Shown in pieces: positions 9,493-18,976 of a DNA stretch of 64,000 nt. The stretch's first letter is position 1, and the number at the start of each line of letters is the position of its first letter. This stretch comes from Paraburkholderia aromaticivorans (GTDB lineage Bacteria > Pseudomonadota > Gammaproteobacteria > Burkholderiales > Burkholderiaceae). Location of the stretch: the NCBI RefSeq assembly GCF_002278075.1, contig NZ_CP022989.1, positions 3,534,001 to 3,598,000 on the forward strand, written 5' to 3'. A program made the position numbers and the translations under genes. The notes below the pieces were generated by a model. It searched no databases and had not been told where the DNA came from. It worked only from the letters and a program-made list of their open reading frames with translations.

Positions 9493-10575
9493 TTAGAGAA
9501 CGGCGTCCTTGCGAACACCGTTGGAGGCGAAGAAGCGCTTTAACCGCACGAGCGCTTCCTGTTGGATCTGGCGCACACGCTCGCGCGTGAGGCCCATTTC
9601 GTCGGCCAGTTCTTCGAGCGTGGCGGGTTCGATGTGATTCAGGCCGAAGCGGCGCTCGATCACATGGCGGTGCTTGTCCGACAGCCGCGCAAGCCACGCG
9701 CGCGTGAGCGTTTCCAGCTCGCGGTGCTGCACTTCGGCATCCGGTGACTGGCTCTGGTCGTCCGACAGCAGATCGAGCAGGCTGCTGGCCGGATCGAGAT
9801 CGAGCGGCGCGTCCAGCGAGGCGGTGTGCTCGTTGAGCGCGAGGATGTCGGTGACTTCGTCGGTGGTCTTGCCGGTCAGATAGGCAATGTCGTCGATGCT
9901 GGCGTCGCGGCGTTCGGCCGCTTCGCCGGAGTTCATCGAATTCTTTTCCAGGTGGCGCTTGGCGCGTAGCACCTGATTGAGCTCACGGATCACGTGCACC
10001 GGCAAACGGACGGTGCGCGCCTGGTTCATGATGGCGCGCTCGATACTCTGGCGGATCCACCAGGTGGCGTAGGTGGAAAACCTGAAGCCACGCGTGGGAT
10101 CGAATTTCTCGATCGCGTGCATCAGGCCGAGATTGCCTTCTTCGATCAGATCGAGCAGCGGCACGCCGCGGTTCAGGTAGCCCTTCGCGATGCTGACGAC
10201 GAGCCGCAGATTGCGCTCGATCATGACCTGCCGCGCTTCGAACTCGCCCGCCTTGGCAAGACGCGAATATTTCTGCTCTTCCTCGACGGTCAGAAGCGGC
10301 TTGACGCTGATACGGTTCAGATAGTGCTGAATCGTGTCCGCCGTCAGCTCGGCTTGCAACAGCGCGCGGAAATCGTCCGCGTCCGGCGCGACTTCGCTCG
10401 CGCCTTCGCGGGCGTCGCCGCCCTCGTCCGCGCCGCCCTGGCGTTCGTCGAGATCGCGCTCTTCCGCGATCTCCTCTTCGACTTCCGAAGCGCCGCTTTC
10501 ATCCACCGAAGCGGACATAGCGTGGCTGATCGTCTCAGAGTCGGCTTGCGGCGGCGGGCGCTTCGATTTCGGCAT
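9493..10575 (-). CDS. rpoS: RNA polymerase sigma factor RpoS
   Basis: RpoS is the general stress and stationary-phase sigma factor. The 360-residue protein has an acidic, Asp/Glu-rich N-terminus (about 1-70), region 1.2 from about 72, region 2 with NLRLVVSIAKGYLNRG and RFSTYATWWIRQSIERAI, region 3 with the RLPVHVIRE motif, and region 4 ending in the HTH TRERVRQIQQEALVRLKRFF. RLPVHVIRELN and the ISVKPLLTVEEE opening favour RpoS over RpoD. It lies directly after nlpD (11 bases), the classic nlpD-rpoS order. In other bacteria the main rpoS promoter is inside nlpD; I could not identify one here with confidence. Confidence 0.96.
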   Translation of the reverse strand: MPKSKRPPPQADSETISHAMSASVDESGASEVEEEIAEERDLDERQGGADEGGDAREGASEVAPDADDFRALLQAELTADTIQHYLNRISVKPLLTVEEEQKYSRLAKAGEFEARQVMIERNLRLVVSIAKGYLNRGVPLLDLIEEGNLGLMHAIEKFDPTRGFRFSTYATWWIRQSIERAIMNQARTVRLPVHVIRELNQVLRAKRHLEKNSMNSGEAAERRDASIDDIAYLTGKTTDEVTDILALNEHTASLDAPLDLDPASSLLDLLSDDQSQSPDAEVQHRELETLTRAWLARLSDKHRHVIERRFGLNHIEPATLEELADEMGLTRERVRQIQQEALVRLKRFFASNGVRKDAVL

Positions 10576-10586
10576 GGTCGTATCGC

Positions 10587-11510
10587 TTATTGCGGCGGCA
10601 AATACTTCAGTGGGTCGACAGGTTTACCCTGCCGGCGAACTTCGAAATGCAACATCACGCGGTCGGAATCGCTGTTACCCATCTCAGCGATCTTCTGCCC
10701 CTTCGTCACCGCGTCCCCCTCTTTTACCATCAAAGCGCGGTTGTGTGCATACGCGGTGAGATAAGTTGCATCATGCTTGATGATAATGAGATTGCCGTAA
10801 CCACGCAGCCCATTTCCGGCATAAACCACGCGGCCGTCCGCCGACGCCTTCACCGCGTCACCCGCGGCGCCGCCGATATTCACGCCCTTGTTGGTCGAGT
10901 CGTTGAAGGTGCCGAGCAGCGGCCCGCGCACCGGCCATGTGAAGGCCACGTTGCCGGCCGCGCCGGCGGTCGAGTCGCTTGCCGCGCCCGGGTTGGCGGA
11001 CGGTGCCGACGCCGCGTTGTTCGCGGCCGAACCGTACAGCGGCGGCGCCGCGACACCCGCGGCCGGCGACGTGCTGCCGAGCGGCGCGCTTTGCACCGCA
11101 GCGCCGCCGCCGATCGGCGCGGTCGAGACGCCCGGCGTGAGCGCCGCGGTGTTCGCGCCTGGCGGCACGACACGCAGCAACTGGTCGACTTCGATCTGAT
11201 TCGGGTTGGTCAGATTGTTCCACGCTGAGATGTCGCGGTAGTTCTGGCCGTTCTCCAGCGCGATCCGGTACAGCGTGTCGCCCGGCTTGACACGATAGTA
11301 GCCGGGCGGCGGCGGCCCGAGCGGCACGGCCGGCTGGGCAGCTTGCGTGCTGAGCGTGCCGCCGCCGGAGCGGTCGACGACCGGCGCCTGGTCGAGCCGG
11401 GATGCACAGGCCGTCATCAACAGGGACAAGGCGAGCACGCACACGCTGCGCTGGGTTACGGTCATAGGGGCATTCAGTCTGGTTCTTTGCATCGCGCGCA
11501 ACATACTCAT
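10587..11510 (-). CDS. nlpD: LysM/M23 lipoprotein NlpD, amidase activator
   Basis: NlpD is an outer-membrane lipoprotein that activates amidase AmiC during septal peptidoglycan splitting. A signal peptide ends in the lipobox LLMTAC. A LysM domain follows (YRVKPGDTLYRIA to DQLLRVV). Next is an Ala/Pro/Gly-rich linker and a C-terminal LytM (M23) domain. The zinc-binding positions are degenerate: the HxxxD motif reads NKGVN and the HxH motif is MLH, so it should be enzymatically inactive, as for known NlpD. The start is uncertain. A TTG at 11519 and ATGs at 11510, 11504, 11492 and 11465 are in frame; GGAG at the end of pcm supports a start near 11510-11519. The gene is followed by rpoS. Confidence 0.94.
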   Translation of the reverse strand: MSMLRAMQRTRLNAPMTVTQRSVCVLALSLLMTACASRLDQAPVVDRSGGGTLSTQAAQPAVPLGPPPPGYYRVKPGDTLYRIALENGQNYRDISAWNNLTNPNQIEVDQLLRVVPPGANTAALTPGVSTAPIGGGAAVQSAPLGSTSPAAGVAAPPLYGSAANNAASAPSANPGAASDSTAGAAGNVAFTWPVRGPLLGTFNDSTNKGVNIGGAAGDAVKASADGRVVYAGNGLRGYGNLIIIKHDATYLTAYAHNRALMVKEGDAVTKGQKIAEMGNSDSDRVMLHFEVRRQGKPVDPLKYLPPQ

Positions 11511-11515
11511 CGGTG

Positions 11516-12616
11516 TCAAATCACTCCGGATTTTAAGGGTACAAAGAAAACGCGATCAAGCCGCGACTCGCGCCACTGCGCGGGTCCGAGGCGCTCGACC
11601 AGCGTCAGCACCTGGTTCTGGCCGTCCTGCGAGCCGACCGGCGCGACCAGACGGCCGCCGATCGCGAGTTGTTCAAGCAAGGCTTGTGGCACGTCGAGCC
11701 CGGCCGCGGCAATCACGATCGCGTCGAACGGCGCCGCCGACGGCAGGCCGAGGCGGCCGTCGCCGTAATGCAGGCGGATGTTCGGAATGCGCAGCGGACG
11801 CAGGTTTGTCTTCGCGCGCTCCGACAGCGGCTTGATGCGTTCGATCGAGTAAACCTCGCGCGCGACCTGGCTCAGCACGGCCGCCTGATAGCCGCAGCCG
11901 GTGCCGATTTCCAGCACGTTGTTCAGCGCGCGGCCGGCGGCGGCCAGTTCGATCATCCGGGCAACGACCGAGGGCTTGGAGATCGTCTGGTGATGGCCGA
12001 TCGGCAATGCCGCATCTTCGTAGGCCTGAGCCGCGAGGCCCGGGTCGACGAACATGTGGCGCGGCACCACCGACATCGCGTTCAACACGCGCTGATCGGT
12101 CACGCCGTTCGCACGCAGGCGTTCGACCATCCGTTCGCGAACCCGTTCCGAAGTCAGCGCCAATGCGCCGTTTAACGCCACGTTCGGCGTGGCGCCGCGC
12201 TCGCTCGTGCGGGCCGCGGGCTTGGCCGGCGCCGCCGGCTGCGGGGCGGGCCGCGCGATCGCATTCGACACGGCGACCTTGGCCGGGGCTTTCATCGGCG
12301 CTTTCATCGGCGTTTTTGTCGGCGCGTTCACCGGCGCTTTGGCCGAAGGCGCGGCCAGCGGCTTGGGGGGAGTCGCCGCCGATGGCCGGGCTTGCGGCTT
12401 CACCTGCACCGCCGTTTGCGTCTTCGCCTGCCTGGATTGGGACTTACCCGTGGATCCGGGCGCTGCGTTCTTCGCCGGCTGCTGACGCGCGTTCAGCGCC
12501 GCGCTCGCGGCCAGTGCCGCCGCCCGTATTTCGCCCGGGCGCCCTTCGGGCCGGCGCGGTTCGCGCACCAGGTCTTCGAGGCCGAGCGGAAAGCGCTTGG
12601 CGCGCTCGTTAGTCAT
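11516..12616 (-). CDS. pcm: protein-L-isoaspartate O-methyltransferase with long N-terminal extension
   Basis: Pcm repairs isoaspartyl residues in aged proteins by S-adenosylmethionine-dependent methylation. The catalytic domain fills about residues 160-366, with [13 protein letters not shown], the SAM motif [16 protein letters not shown], the post-I motif VYSIER, and DAIVIAAAG. This core matches the usual 200-odd residues. The first 150 or so residues are an extra, low-complexity tract rich in Ala, Pro and Lys with KAPM-type repeats, which looks disordered. Its ATG overlaps the surE stop as ATGA, and its own stop sits at the nlpD start, so surE-pcm-nlpD-rpoS reads as one coupled unit. Confidence 0.94.
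   Translation of the reverse strand: MTNERAKRFPLGLEDLVREPRRPEGRPGEIRAAALAASAALNARQQPAKNAAPGSTGKSQSRQAKTQTAVQVKPQARPSAATPPKPLAAPSAKAPVNAPTKTPMKAPMKAPAKVAVSNAIARPAPQPAAPAKPAARTSERGATPNVALNGALALTSERVRERMVERLRANGVTDQRVLNAMSVVPRHMFVDPGLAAQAYEDAALPIGHHQTISKPSVVARMIELAAAGRALNNVLEIGTGCGYQAAVLSQVAREVYSIERIKPLSERAKTNLRPLRIPNIRLHYGDGRLGLPSAAPFDAIVIAAAGLDVPQALLEQLAIGGRLVAPVGSQDGQNQVLTLVERLGPAQWRESRLDRVFFVPLKSGVI
12285..12344. repeat. 12-bp tandem repeats inside pcm
   Basis: Five consecutive 12-base units based on GGCGCTTTCATC run from 12285 to 12344. In the minus-strand reading they encode four-residue steps of the form [20 protein letters not shown]. Two adjacent units differ at one base, which suggests recent slippage. 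Confidence 0.85.
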
Positions 12617-13371
12617 GAAGCGCCGCTACCGGCGCGCACCCAGTCGCGCGCTGCGGGCAGCATTTGCGTGTGGGTCAGGTCGAGTTGCAACGGCGTGATC
12701 GACACGTGGCCGTTGGCGACCGCGTGGAAGTCGGTGCCTTCGCTCGCGTCGCGCGCGCTGCCCGCGGGGCCGATCCAGTAGATCGGTTCGCCGCGCGGAT
12801 TGGTTTGGCGGATCACCGGCTGCGACGGATGCCGCTTGCCGAGACGCGTGATCTGCCAGTCGCCGAGTTGATCGTAGGGCAGATTCGGAATGTTGACGTT
12901 CAGAAGCGGGTGCCCGGGCAACGGCTGCTCGAGATAATGTGCGACGATTTCGACGGCGACACGCACGGCGTCTTCGAGATGCACCCAGTCCTTGTCGACC
13001 AGCGAGAACGCGATGGCCGGCACACCGAACATGATGCCCTCGGTGGCGGCAGCGACGGTCCCCGAATAGAGCGTGTCTTCGCCCATGTTCTGACCGTTGT
13101 TGATGCCCGAGACCACGAGGTCCGGCGTATGGTCGAGCATGCCCGTCAGCGCGATGTGCACCGAGTCGGTGGGCGTGCCGTTCACGTAATAGAAACCATT
13201 GGCCGAGCGCAGCACCGAGAGCGGCCGCGAGAGTGTCAAGGAATTCGACGCGCCGCTGCAATTCTGTTCGGGTGCCATCACGGTGACGTCCGCGATCGGC
13301 TTGAGCGCTTCGTAAAGCGCAGCAAGGCCGGGCGCCAGATAACCGTCGTCATTGCTGAGTAGGATTCGCAT
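12613..13371 (-). CDS. surE: 5'/3'-nucleotidase SurE
   Basis: SurE is a metal-dependent nucleoside monophosphate phosphatase linked to stationary-phase survival. Translation from 13371 gives 252 residues, the normal length, opening with [10 protein letters not shown] where the acidic pair Asp8-Asp9 binds the metal. Further signatures are [25 protein letters not shown] and [24 protein letters not shown]. The frame is open upstream to 13494, but that part is arginine-rich and not SurE-like. Its stop overlaps the pcm start (ATGA). The surE-pcm-nlpD-rpoS cluster supports a role in stationary-phase maintenance. Confidence 0.96.
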   Translation of the reverse strand: MRILLSNDDGYLAPGLAALYEALKPIADVTVMAPEQNCSGASNSLTLSRPLSVLRSANGFYYVNGTPTDSVHIALTGMLDHTPDLVVSGINNGQNMGEDTLYSGTVAAATEGIMFGVPAIAFSLVDKDWVHLEDAVRVAVEIVAHYLEQPLPGHPLLNVNIPNLPYDQLGDWQITRLGKRHPSQPVIRQTNPRGEPIYWIGPAGSARDASEGTDFHAVANGHVSITPLQLDLTHTQMLPAARDWVRAGSGAS

Positions 13372-13606
13372 CCGGCGATTGTAACCGAGGAAAGAAGACG
13401 AGCGAACGACACGGCAGGCCATGCGCGCGCCGGATGCGACGCGCACCCGCGCAGATCGCGGCCACCTCGCGCGAGGCACCGGCCAGCCGCGCAACGATCA
13501 CCCGACGATCACCCGCCGACCACCGGCACGGCGATAAAAACGCACGGTCGTGCTGATTGTTTTACACTCAGAATACTTGCGAACCCCTGATCGACATGGA
13601 GACACG

Positions 13607-14581
13607 ATGCGCGCGATTCGCTGCAATCAATATGGGCCGCCCGAGAGCCTGGTCGTCGAAAACCTGCCGGACCTCGTGCCGCCGCCAGGTCACGTCGTGA
13701 TCGACGTCAAAGCCGCGGCCGTCAACTTTCCCGACGTGCTGATCATCGAGAACAAATACCAGTTCAAACCGCCCCTGCCCTTCACGCCCGGCTCGGAAGT
13801 CGCGGGCGTGGTGCGCGCGGTCGGCGCCGACGTCACGCAGTTCCAGCCCGGCGCGAGGGTGGTCGCCTTCACTGGCCACGGCGGCTTCGCGGAGCAGGCG
13901 CTGGCGCCGGCCTCGGCCTGCGTGCCGTTGGCGGACGGCGTCGAGTTCGAACTGGCCGCGGCCTTTACCTTGGCGTACGGCACCTCGCATCACGCGGTGG
14001 TCGATCGCGGCGCCTTGCAGGCCGGCGAGACGATGCTGGTGCTAGGCGCGGCCGGCGGCGTCGGACTCGCGGCGGTCGAGATCGGCAAGGCGCTCGGCGC
14101 GCGCGTGATCGCGGCGGCATCGAGCGACGCGAAACTCGCGACCTGCATCAAGCACGGCGCGGACGCCACCATCAACTACAGCGCCGAGGACCTGCGCGAG
14201 CGGATCAAGGCGCTTACCGACGGAAAAGGCCCGGACGTGATCTACGATCCCGTCGGCGGCGTGTATGCGGAGCCGGCGTTTCGCAGCATCGGCTGGCGTG
14301 GCCGTTATCTGGTGGTGGGGTTTGCAAACGGCGAGATTCCCAAGCTGCCGCTCAACCTGACGCTGCTCAAAGGCGCAAGTCTGGTCGGCGTATTCTGGGG
14401 CGACTTTGCGAAGCGCGAACCGCAACGCAATCACGCGGCGTTCGAGCAGATGACGCGGTGGATCGCCGAAGGCAAGCTCAAGCCGTATGTGTCGGCGCGC
14501 TACTCGCTCGAAGACACGGGGCGTGCGCTGCGCGACATGGCTGAGCGCCGCGTGATCGGGAAGGTGGTGGTCACGCCTTAG
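13607..14581 (+). CDS. zinc-free NADPH:quinone oxidoreductase, MDR superfamily
   Basis: A medium-chain dehydrogenase/reductase of 324 residues in the quinone oxidoreductase branch. The N-terminal GroES-like domain opens MRAIRCNQYG and includes AAVNFPDVLI and PFTPGSEVAGVV. The nucleotide-binding fold carries AAGGVG at residues 148-153 and later VIYDPVGGVY. The zinc ligands of alcohol dehydrogenases are absent, as expected for this subfamily. GGAGA lies about 6 bases before the chosen ATG; an earlier in-frame ATG (13550) adds 19 unlikely residues. It is divergent from surE and ends before a terminator that serves the opposite strand. The true substrate (quinone, enal or other) cannot be read from the sequence. 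Confidence 0.9.
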   Translation: MRAIRCNQYGPPESLVVENLPDLVPPPGHVVIDVKAAAVNFPDVLIIENKYQFKPPLPFTPGSEVAGVVRAVGADVTQFQPGARVVAFTGHGGFAEQALAPASACVPLADGVEFELAAAFTLAYGTSHHAVVDRGALQAGETMLVLGAAGGVGLAAVEIGKALGARVIAAASSDAKLATCIKHGADATINYSAEDLRERIKALTDGKGPDVIYDPVGGVYAEPAFRSIGWRGRYLVVGFANGEIPKLPLNLTLLKGASLVGVFWGDFAKREPQRNHAAFEQMTRWIAEGKLKPYVSARYSLEDTGRALRDMAERRVIGKVVVTP

Positions 14582-14656
14582 TCGAGGCGTCTCGTGCGCC
14601 TGAGCAAAGTCAGGCAGGCCGATTCGCTCCGCCGGCCGGCAAAGCTCTGGCGGCCA

Positions 14657-14695
14657 GAAAAAACGGCGCGCGGTTTTTTTAGCCCGCGCGCCGTT
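14657..14695 (-). terminator. intrinsic terminator for the ABC transporter operon
   Basis: Read on the minus strand, a 12-bp GC-rich stem (14684-14695 with 14662-14673) with a 10-base loop is followed by six T residues. It lies about 40 bases past the permease stop codon. Confidence 0.88.
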
Positions 14696-14736
14696 CCCGT
14701 GAACACCTTGCGCCAAACAACCTCGCGCTCGCGGAT

Positions 14737-15561
14737 CTACAGCTTTTCCGTGTCGCCCGTCTTGGGCTGCCACTTCATCAAGCGCCGCTCGCCCATGCCG
14801 ACGATGGCATCCAGAACCAGCGCGAACGCGGTCAGCACCAGGATCCCCGCAAACACGGTATTGATATCGAAGGTGCCTTCGGCCTGCAGAATCAGATAGC
14901 CGACGCCACGCGCCGAGCCAAGATACTCCCCCACCACCGAACCGACGAACGCCAGCCCCACCGACGTATGCAGGCTGGAAAACACCCAGCTCATCGCGCT
15001 CGGCAAGTAGACGAAGCGCAGCAACTGCTTGCGGTTCGCGCCGAGCATGCGCGCGTTGGCGAGCACGACCGGACTGACTTCCTTCACGCCCTGATAGACG
15101 TTGAAGAACACGATAAAGAACACCAGCGTGACGCCGAGCGCCACCTTCGACCAGATACCCAGCCCGAACCACACACCGAAGATCGGCGCGAGAATCACGC
15201 GCGGCATCGAATTGGCGGCTTTGATGTACGGATCGAACAGCGCGCTCGCGAGCGGCGACAGCGCGAGCCACAGGCCCACGCCGAGCCCGAGCGCGGTGCC
15301 GAGCGTAAATGCGAGCACGGTTTCGACCAGCGTGATCCACAGGTGCAGATAGATCTCGCCGCCCGTGAACCATTCCCAGATTCGCTGCAGCACTTTCTGC
15401 GGCTCGCCGAAGAAAAACGCCGCCTTGTTCGGGTCGTCGAAATAGAACGCCGGCAGCAGCGTCGGACTGGTCAGCACGTACCAGAGCACGAAGCACAGCA
15501 CGAGCAGCAGCCATTGCCAGATCACCAGATTCGCCCGGTTCGGGCGCAACGTCTTCCACAT
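14737..15561 (-). CDS. ABC transporter permease, SsuC/TauC type
   Basis: An inner-membrane permease of 274 residues from the family that imports sulfonates, nitrate, taurine or pyrimidine precursors. The first membrane segment is near residues 14-31 (WQWLLLVLCFVLWYVL), and several more follow. The cytoplasmic EAA loop reads ARMLGANRKQLLRFVYLPSA and docks on the ATPase. It is the last gene of the CoA-transferase / binding protein / ATPase / permease run, all on the minus strand, and is followed by a terminator. The substrate is not determinable from the permease. Confidence 0.92.
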   Translation of the reverse strand: MWKTLRPNRANLVIWQWLLLVLCFVLWYVLTSPTLLPAFYFDDPNKAAFFFGEPQKVLQRIWEWFTGGEIYLHLWITLVETVLAFTLGTALGLGVGLWLALSPLASALFDPYIKAANSMPRVILAPIFGVWFGLGIWSKVALGVTLVFFIVFFNVYQGVKEVSPVVLANARMLGANRKQLLRFVYLPSAMSWVFSSLHTSVGLAFVGSVVGEYLGSARGVGYLILQAEGTFDINTVFAGILVLTAFALVLDAIVGMGERRLMKWQPKTGDTEKL

Positions 15562-15649
15562 GACTCGATTTGCCTTGGACGATTGATGGACGCCAACTCA
15601 CGACGCCGATACGTAACGCAATGAAGTGACGCGCTTGAACGCCAGCGAC

Positions 15650-16462
15650 TCAAACAGCAGTGAGTTGCTGTTGATAGCCTTTGAGCACCTCATCGCGCAG
15701 GACGCTCCAGATCTGCGCATGCAATTCGACAAAGCGCGGATGCGAGCGGATTTCGGCAACATCGCGCGGCCGCGGCAGATCGATCGTGAATTCGCCGATC
15801 GGATGGGTGCCGGGCCCGGCGGACAGCACCACCACGCGGTCGGACATCGCGATCGCTTCGTCGAGATCGTGCGTGATGAACAACACGGCTTTGCGTTTGG
15901 CGGCCCACAGGTCGAGCAACTCGTTTTCCATCAACTGGCGTGTCTGGATATCGAGCGCGGAAAACGGCTCGTCCATCAGGATGATGTCCGGATCGAGAAT
16001 CAGCGTCTGCGCCATCGCGACGCGCTTGCGCATGCCGCCCGATAACTGATGCGGATAACGGTCGCCGAAGCCGCCGAGGCCGACGCGCTTGAGCCACTCG
16101 TCGGCTTTGACGCGTGCTTCGGCGGGCGGCACCCCATGGAAAGCGAGGCCCGCCAGGACGTTGTCGATGGCCGAACGCCACGGCATCAGCGCGTCGGCCT
16201 GGAACATGTAGCCGGCGCGCCGGTTGATGCCGAGGAGCGGCTCGCCGAATACGCTGACGGTTCCCGACGACGGCCCCAGCAGACCCGCGCCGACATTGAG
16301 CAGCGTGGATTTACCGCAGCCAGTCGGGCCGACCACCGAGACGAACTCGCCCGGCGCGATGCGCAAGGTGGTGTCTTTCACCGCCGTGTAACGTTGCGCG
16401 CGGTTATCGCGTGCAGCGAACGTGCAGGTGATGTTTTCGAGCGCCAGTGCGGCAACTGTCAT
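15650..16462 (-). CDS. ABC transporter ATP-binding protein, SsuB/TauB type
   Basis: The ATPase subunit (270 residues) powers the adjacent permease. The Walker A motif GPTGCGKST starts at residue 45, the signature LSGGMRKRVAMAQ is near residue 150, and Walker B reads IILMDEPFSALD. A following FITHDLDEAIAMSDR has the switch His. This combination is typical of the nitrate/sulfonate/taurine family. It lies 88 bases upstream of the permease gene and 110 bases downstream of the binding-protein gene, so a single transcript is likely. Confidence 0.94.
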   Translation of the reverse strand: MTVAALALENITCTFAARDNRAQRYTAVKDTTLRIAPGEFVSVVGPTGCGKSTLLNVGAGLLGPSSGTVSVFGEPLLGINRRAGYMFQADALMPWRSAIDNVLAGLAFHGVPPAEARVKADEWLKRVGLGGFGDRYPHQLSGGMRKRVAMAQTLILDPDIILMDEPFSALDIQTRQLMENELLDLWAAKRKAVLFITHDLDEAIAMSDRVVVLSAGPGTHPIGEFTIDLPRPRDVAEIRSHPRFVELHAQIWSVLRDEVLKGYQQQLTAV

Positions 16463-16572
16463 CGTTCAGCTCGCTTCGAAGATCGGATTCGGTTGGTGAT
16501 CGCGTCATGGCATGCGGGCGTCGTGGCCGACACGGCGCGCATCGCCTCGCGGCCAGCGCGCCCAGGCCCGGC

Positions 16573-17610
16573 TCAGGCCTTGACGGTGCTCAGCGCTTTC
16601 TTGACGAAGTCGTTGGTCCACGTCTTCGACAGATCGATCGGCTTGCCCTGCACGTTCGGGTCGAATGCCTGCAACGTCTTCAGCGAGGTCGCAGGGCCGT
16701 CCGCCGGCATCAGGCCGTCGGGCGACATGGCTTCTTTCACGTGCTGCCACGCGTCCAGGTACACCGCCCGGTCGCCGAGCAGATAGCCTTCCGGCACCGT
16801 GTTGATCAATTCGCTGCCGGTCGCCGTCTGCAGCCACTTGAGCGCGCGCACCATCGCGTTGGTCAGCGCCTGCGTGGTATTGGGATTCTTCGTGATGAAG
16901 CTTTGTGACGCGTACAGGCAGCCCGCCGGCATGTCGCCGCCGAAGACGCTGCGCGTATCGGCAAGCGTACGCGTGTCCGACACGACGCGAATCTCGCCGG
17001 TGCGTTCGAGCTTGGTCATCACCGGGTCGAGATTGGCGATGGCGTCGATCTGCCCGGACTGCAACGCGGCGATGGCGCCGGCGCCCGCGCCCACGCCGAT
17101 GAACGCGACGTCTTTCGCGCTCAGGCCGGCTTTCGCCAGCACGAAGCTCGCCATGATCGAGGTCGACGAACCCGGCGCGGTGACGCCGATTTTCTTGCCC
17201 TTCAGATCGGCAATCGACTTGTAGTTCGGCATGGTCTTCTTCGAGACCGCGAGCACGATCTGCGGCGCGCGTCCCTGCAGCACGAATTCGCGGAACATCT
17301 GCTTTTGCGCCTGCAGCAGCAAGGTGTGCTCGAATGCGCCCGACACCACGTCCGCGCTGCCGCCAACCGCCGCCTTCAGCGCCTGCGAGCCGCCGGCGAA
17401 GTCGGAAATCTCGACCTCGAGCCCTTCGTCCTTGAAGTAGTTGCGGCGCTCCGCGATGGTGAGCGGCAAGTAGTAGAACAGGTTCTTGCCGCCGACCGCG
17501 ATCGCCACCCTGGTGGTTTCAGGTTTGCCCTGCGCGAACGCGAGCGGCGTGGCGGCGAGCGTGGCGCCCGCGAGTGCGGCGGTGCCGGCGAGAAAGCTTC
17601 TGCGTTGCAT
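16573..17610 (-). CDS. ABC transporter substrate-binding protein, NMT1/SsuA type
   Basis: A periplasmic solute-binding protein of 345 residues. The N-terminus MQRRSFLAGTAALAG carries a twin-arginine-like RRSFL motif before a hydrophobic stretch ending at AFAQ, so export could be by Tat or Sec. The mature part (LPLTIAERRNYFKDEGLEVE, GGSQALKAAVGGSADVV, KGKKIGVTAPGSS) matches NMT1/thiamine-precursor or aliphatic sulfonate binding proteins. GGAGA lies about 10 bases before the ATG. It is preceded by the CoA-transferase gene at 70 bases, which hints at an organic acid ligand, but this is an inference. Confidence 0.92.
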   Translation of the reverse strand: MQRRSFLAGTAALAGATLAATPLAFAQGKPETTRVAIAVGGKNLFYYLPLTIAERRNYFKDEGLEVEISDFAGGSQALKAAVGGSADVVSGAFEHTLLLQAQKQMFREFVLQGRAPQIVLAVSKKTMPNYKSIADLKGKKIGVTAPGSSTSIMASFVLAKAGLSAKDVAFIGVGAGAGAIAALQSGQIDAIANLDPVMTKLERTGEIRVVSDTRTLADTRSVFGGDMPAGCLYASQSFITKNPNTTQALTNAMVRALKWLQTATGSELINTVPEGYLLGDRAVYLDAWQHVKEAMSPDGLMPADGPATSLKTLQAFDPNVQGKPIDLSKTWTNDFVKKALSTVKA

Positions 17611-17680
17611 GGTCTCGAGTCTCCAAACTTTTGTTGTCCGCCTTTTTAGCGGCTTTTCTGTTTTGCCGCGGCGTGCACGC

Positions 17681-18922
17681 TCACACTATTTGTTGCGCGT
17701 GCAACCTTGCAATGTGGTCTGCATCATAACCTAGTGATTGAAGGACTTCATCGGTATGTTCACCCAGTTCCGGGCCCAGCCAGCGCGTCTCGCCCGGCGT
17801 GGCCGAGAGCTTCGGCGTGACCGACGGCAGCGTGATCTCCCGGCCGTCCTGCCACTTGAAACGCTGGATCATCTGGCGCGCCATGAACTGCGGATCGGTG
17901 AACATGTCCGCCACGCTGTAGATGCGGCCCACCGGCACGTCGGCCGCATTCAGCACGGCCAGCGCTTCGTCGATGGTGCGCGTGGCGAGCCACGCGGCGA
18001 TCGCGCCGTCGATTTCCTGGGTGCGCGGCACGCGGCCGTCGTTGTGCGCGAGCGCCGGGTCGTTAGCGAGATCCTCGCGCTCGATCGCCACCATCAGGCG
18101 CTTGAAGATCGGATCGCTATTGCCGCCGATCACGATGCTGCCGTCGCGGCACGGATACGTATTGGACGGCACGATGCCCGGCAGCGACGCGCCGGTGCGC
18201 TCGCGCACCATGCCGTACACGCCGTATTCGGGCACCACGCTTTCCATCATGTTGAAGACGGCCTCGTACAGCGCGACGTCGACTACCTGCCCCTTGCCGC
18301 CGTTCACCTGCTTGTGATGCAGCGCCATCAGCGCGCCGATCACGCCGTGCAGCGCGGCAATGGAATCGCCGATCGAAATGCCGATGCGCGGCGGCGGCAG
18401 ATCCGGATAGCCGGTGATATGCCGCAAGCCGCCCATCGATTCGGCGATCGCGCCGAAGCCCGGCCGGTCGCGATACGGCCCGGTCTGACCGTAGCCGGAC
18501 AGGCGCACCATGACGAGTCCGGGGTTTTCCGCGGACAGCACGTCATAGCCGAGGCCGAGCTTTTCCAGCAAACCCGGCCGGAAATTTTCGACGACGATAT
18601 CCGCTTCTTTCGCGAGGCGCCGCACGATCTCCTTGCCCTCTTCGGTCTTCAGATTGATCGTGACGGATTTCTTGTTGCGTGCCTGCACGGCCCACCAGAG
18701 CGATGTGCCGCCGACTTCCGGATAGAGCTTGCGCCATTTGCGCAGCGGGTCGCCGCCTTTGGGATCCTCGATCTTGATGACGTCGGCGCCAAACTCGCCG
18801 AGAAAGCGCGCGGCGAACGGACCGGCGATCAGCGTGCCGAGTTCCAGTACCTTGACGCCGGCGAGCGGGCCGGTTTTATCTTCAGGCGCGGCGCTCGCGC
18901 CTGATTCGGGGGTGGCGCTCAT
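17681..18922 (-). CDS. CaiB/BaiF family (class III) CoA-transferase
   Basis: Class III CoA-transferases move CoA between carboxylic acids, as in formyl-CoA:oxalate, succinyl-CoA or carnitine systems. The 413-residue protein opens with LAGVKVLELGTLIAGPFAARFLGEFGADVIKIE in the classic form of the family. The probable nucleophile is Asp186 in GDSIAALH. VENFRPG and GKGQVVDVALYEA are also typical. A strong AAAGGAGA precedes the ATG by 5 bases. It lies 54 bases after recR and 70 before the binding-protein gene, so it may share transcripts with both. The acyl substrates cannot be assigned from sequence alone. Confidence 0.93.
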   Translation of the reverse strand: MSATPESGASAAPEDKTGPLAGVKVLELGTLIAGPFAARFLGEFGADVIKIEDPKGGDPLRKWRKLYPEVGGTSLWWAVQARNKKSVTINLKTEEGKEIVRRLAKEADIVVENFRPGLLEKLGLGYDVLSAENPGLVMVRLSGYGQTGPYRDRPGFGAIAESMGGLRHITGYPDLPPPRIGISIGDSIAALHGVIGALMALHHKQVNGGKGQVVDVALYEAVFNMMESVVPEYGVYGMVRERTGASLPGIVPSNTYPCRDGSIVIGGNSDPIFKRLMVAIEREDLANDPALAHNDGRVPRTQEIDGAIAAWLATRTIDEALAVLNAADVPVGRIYSVADMFTDPQFMARQMIQRFKWQDGREITLPSVTPKLSATPGETRWLGPELGEHTDEVLQSLGYDADHIARLHAQQIV

Positions 18923-18976
18923 GTGTCTCCTTTGTTCTGGTCCTGACGCGCGCCGCGCGGCGGCGGGCGCGGTGCG

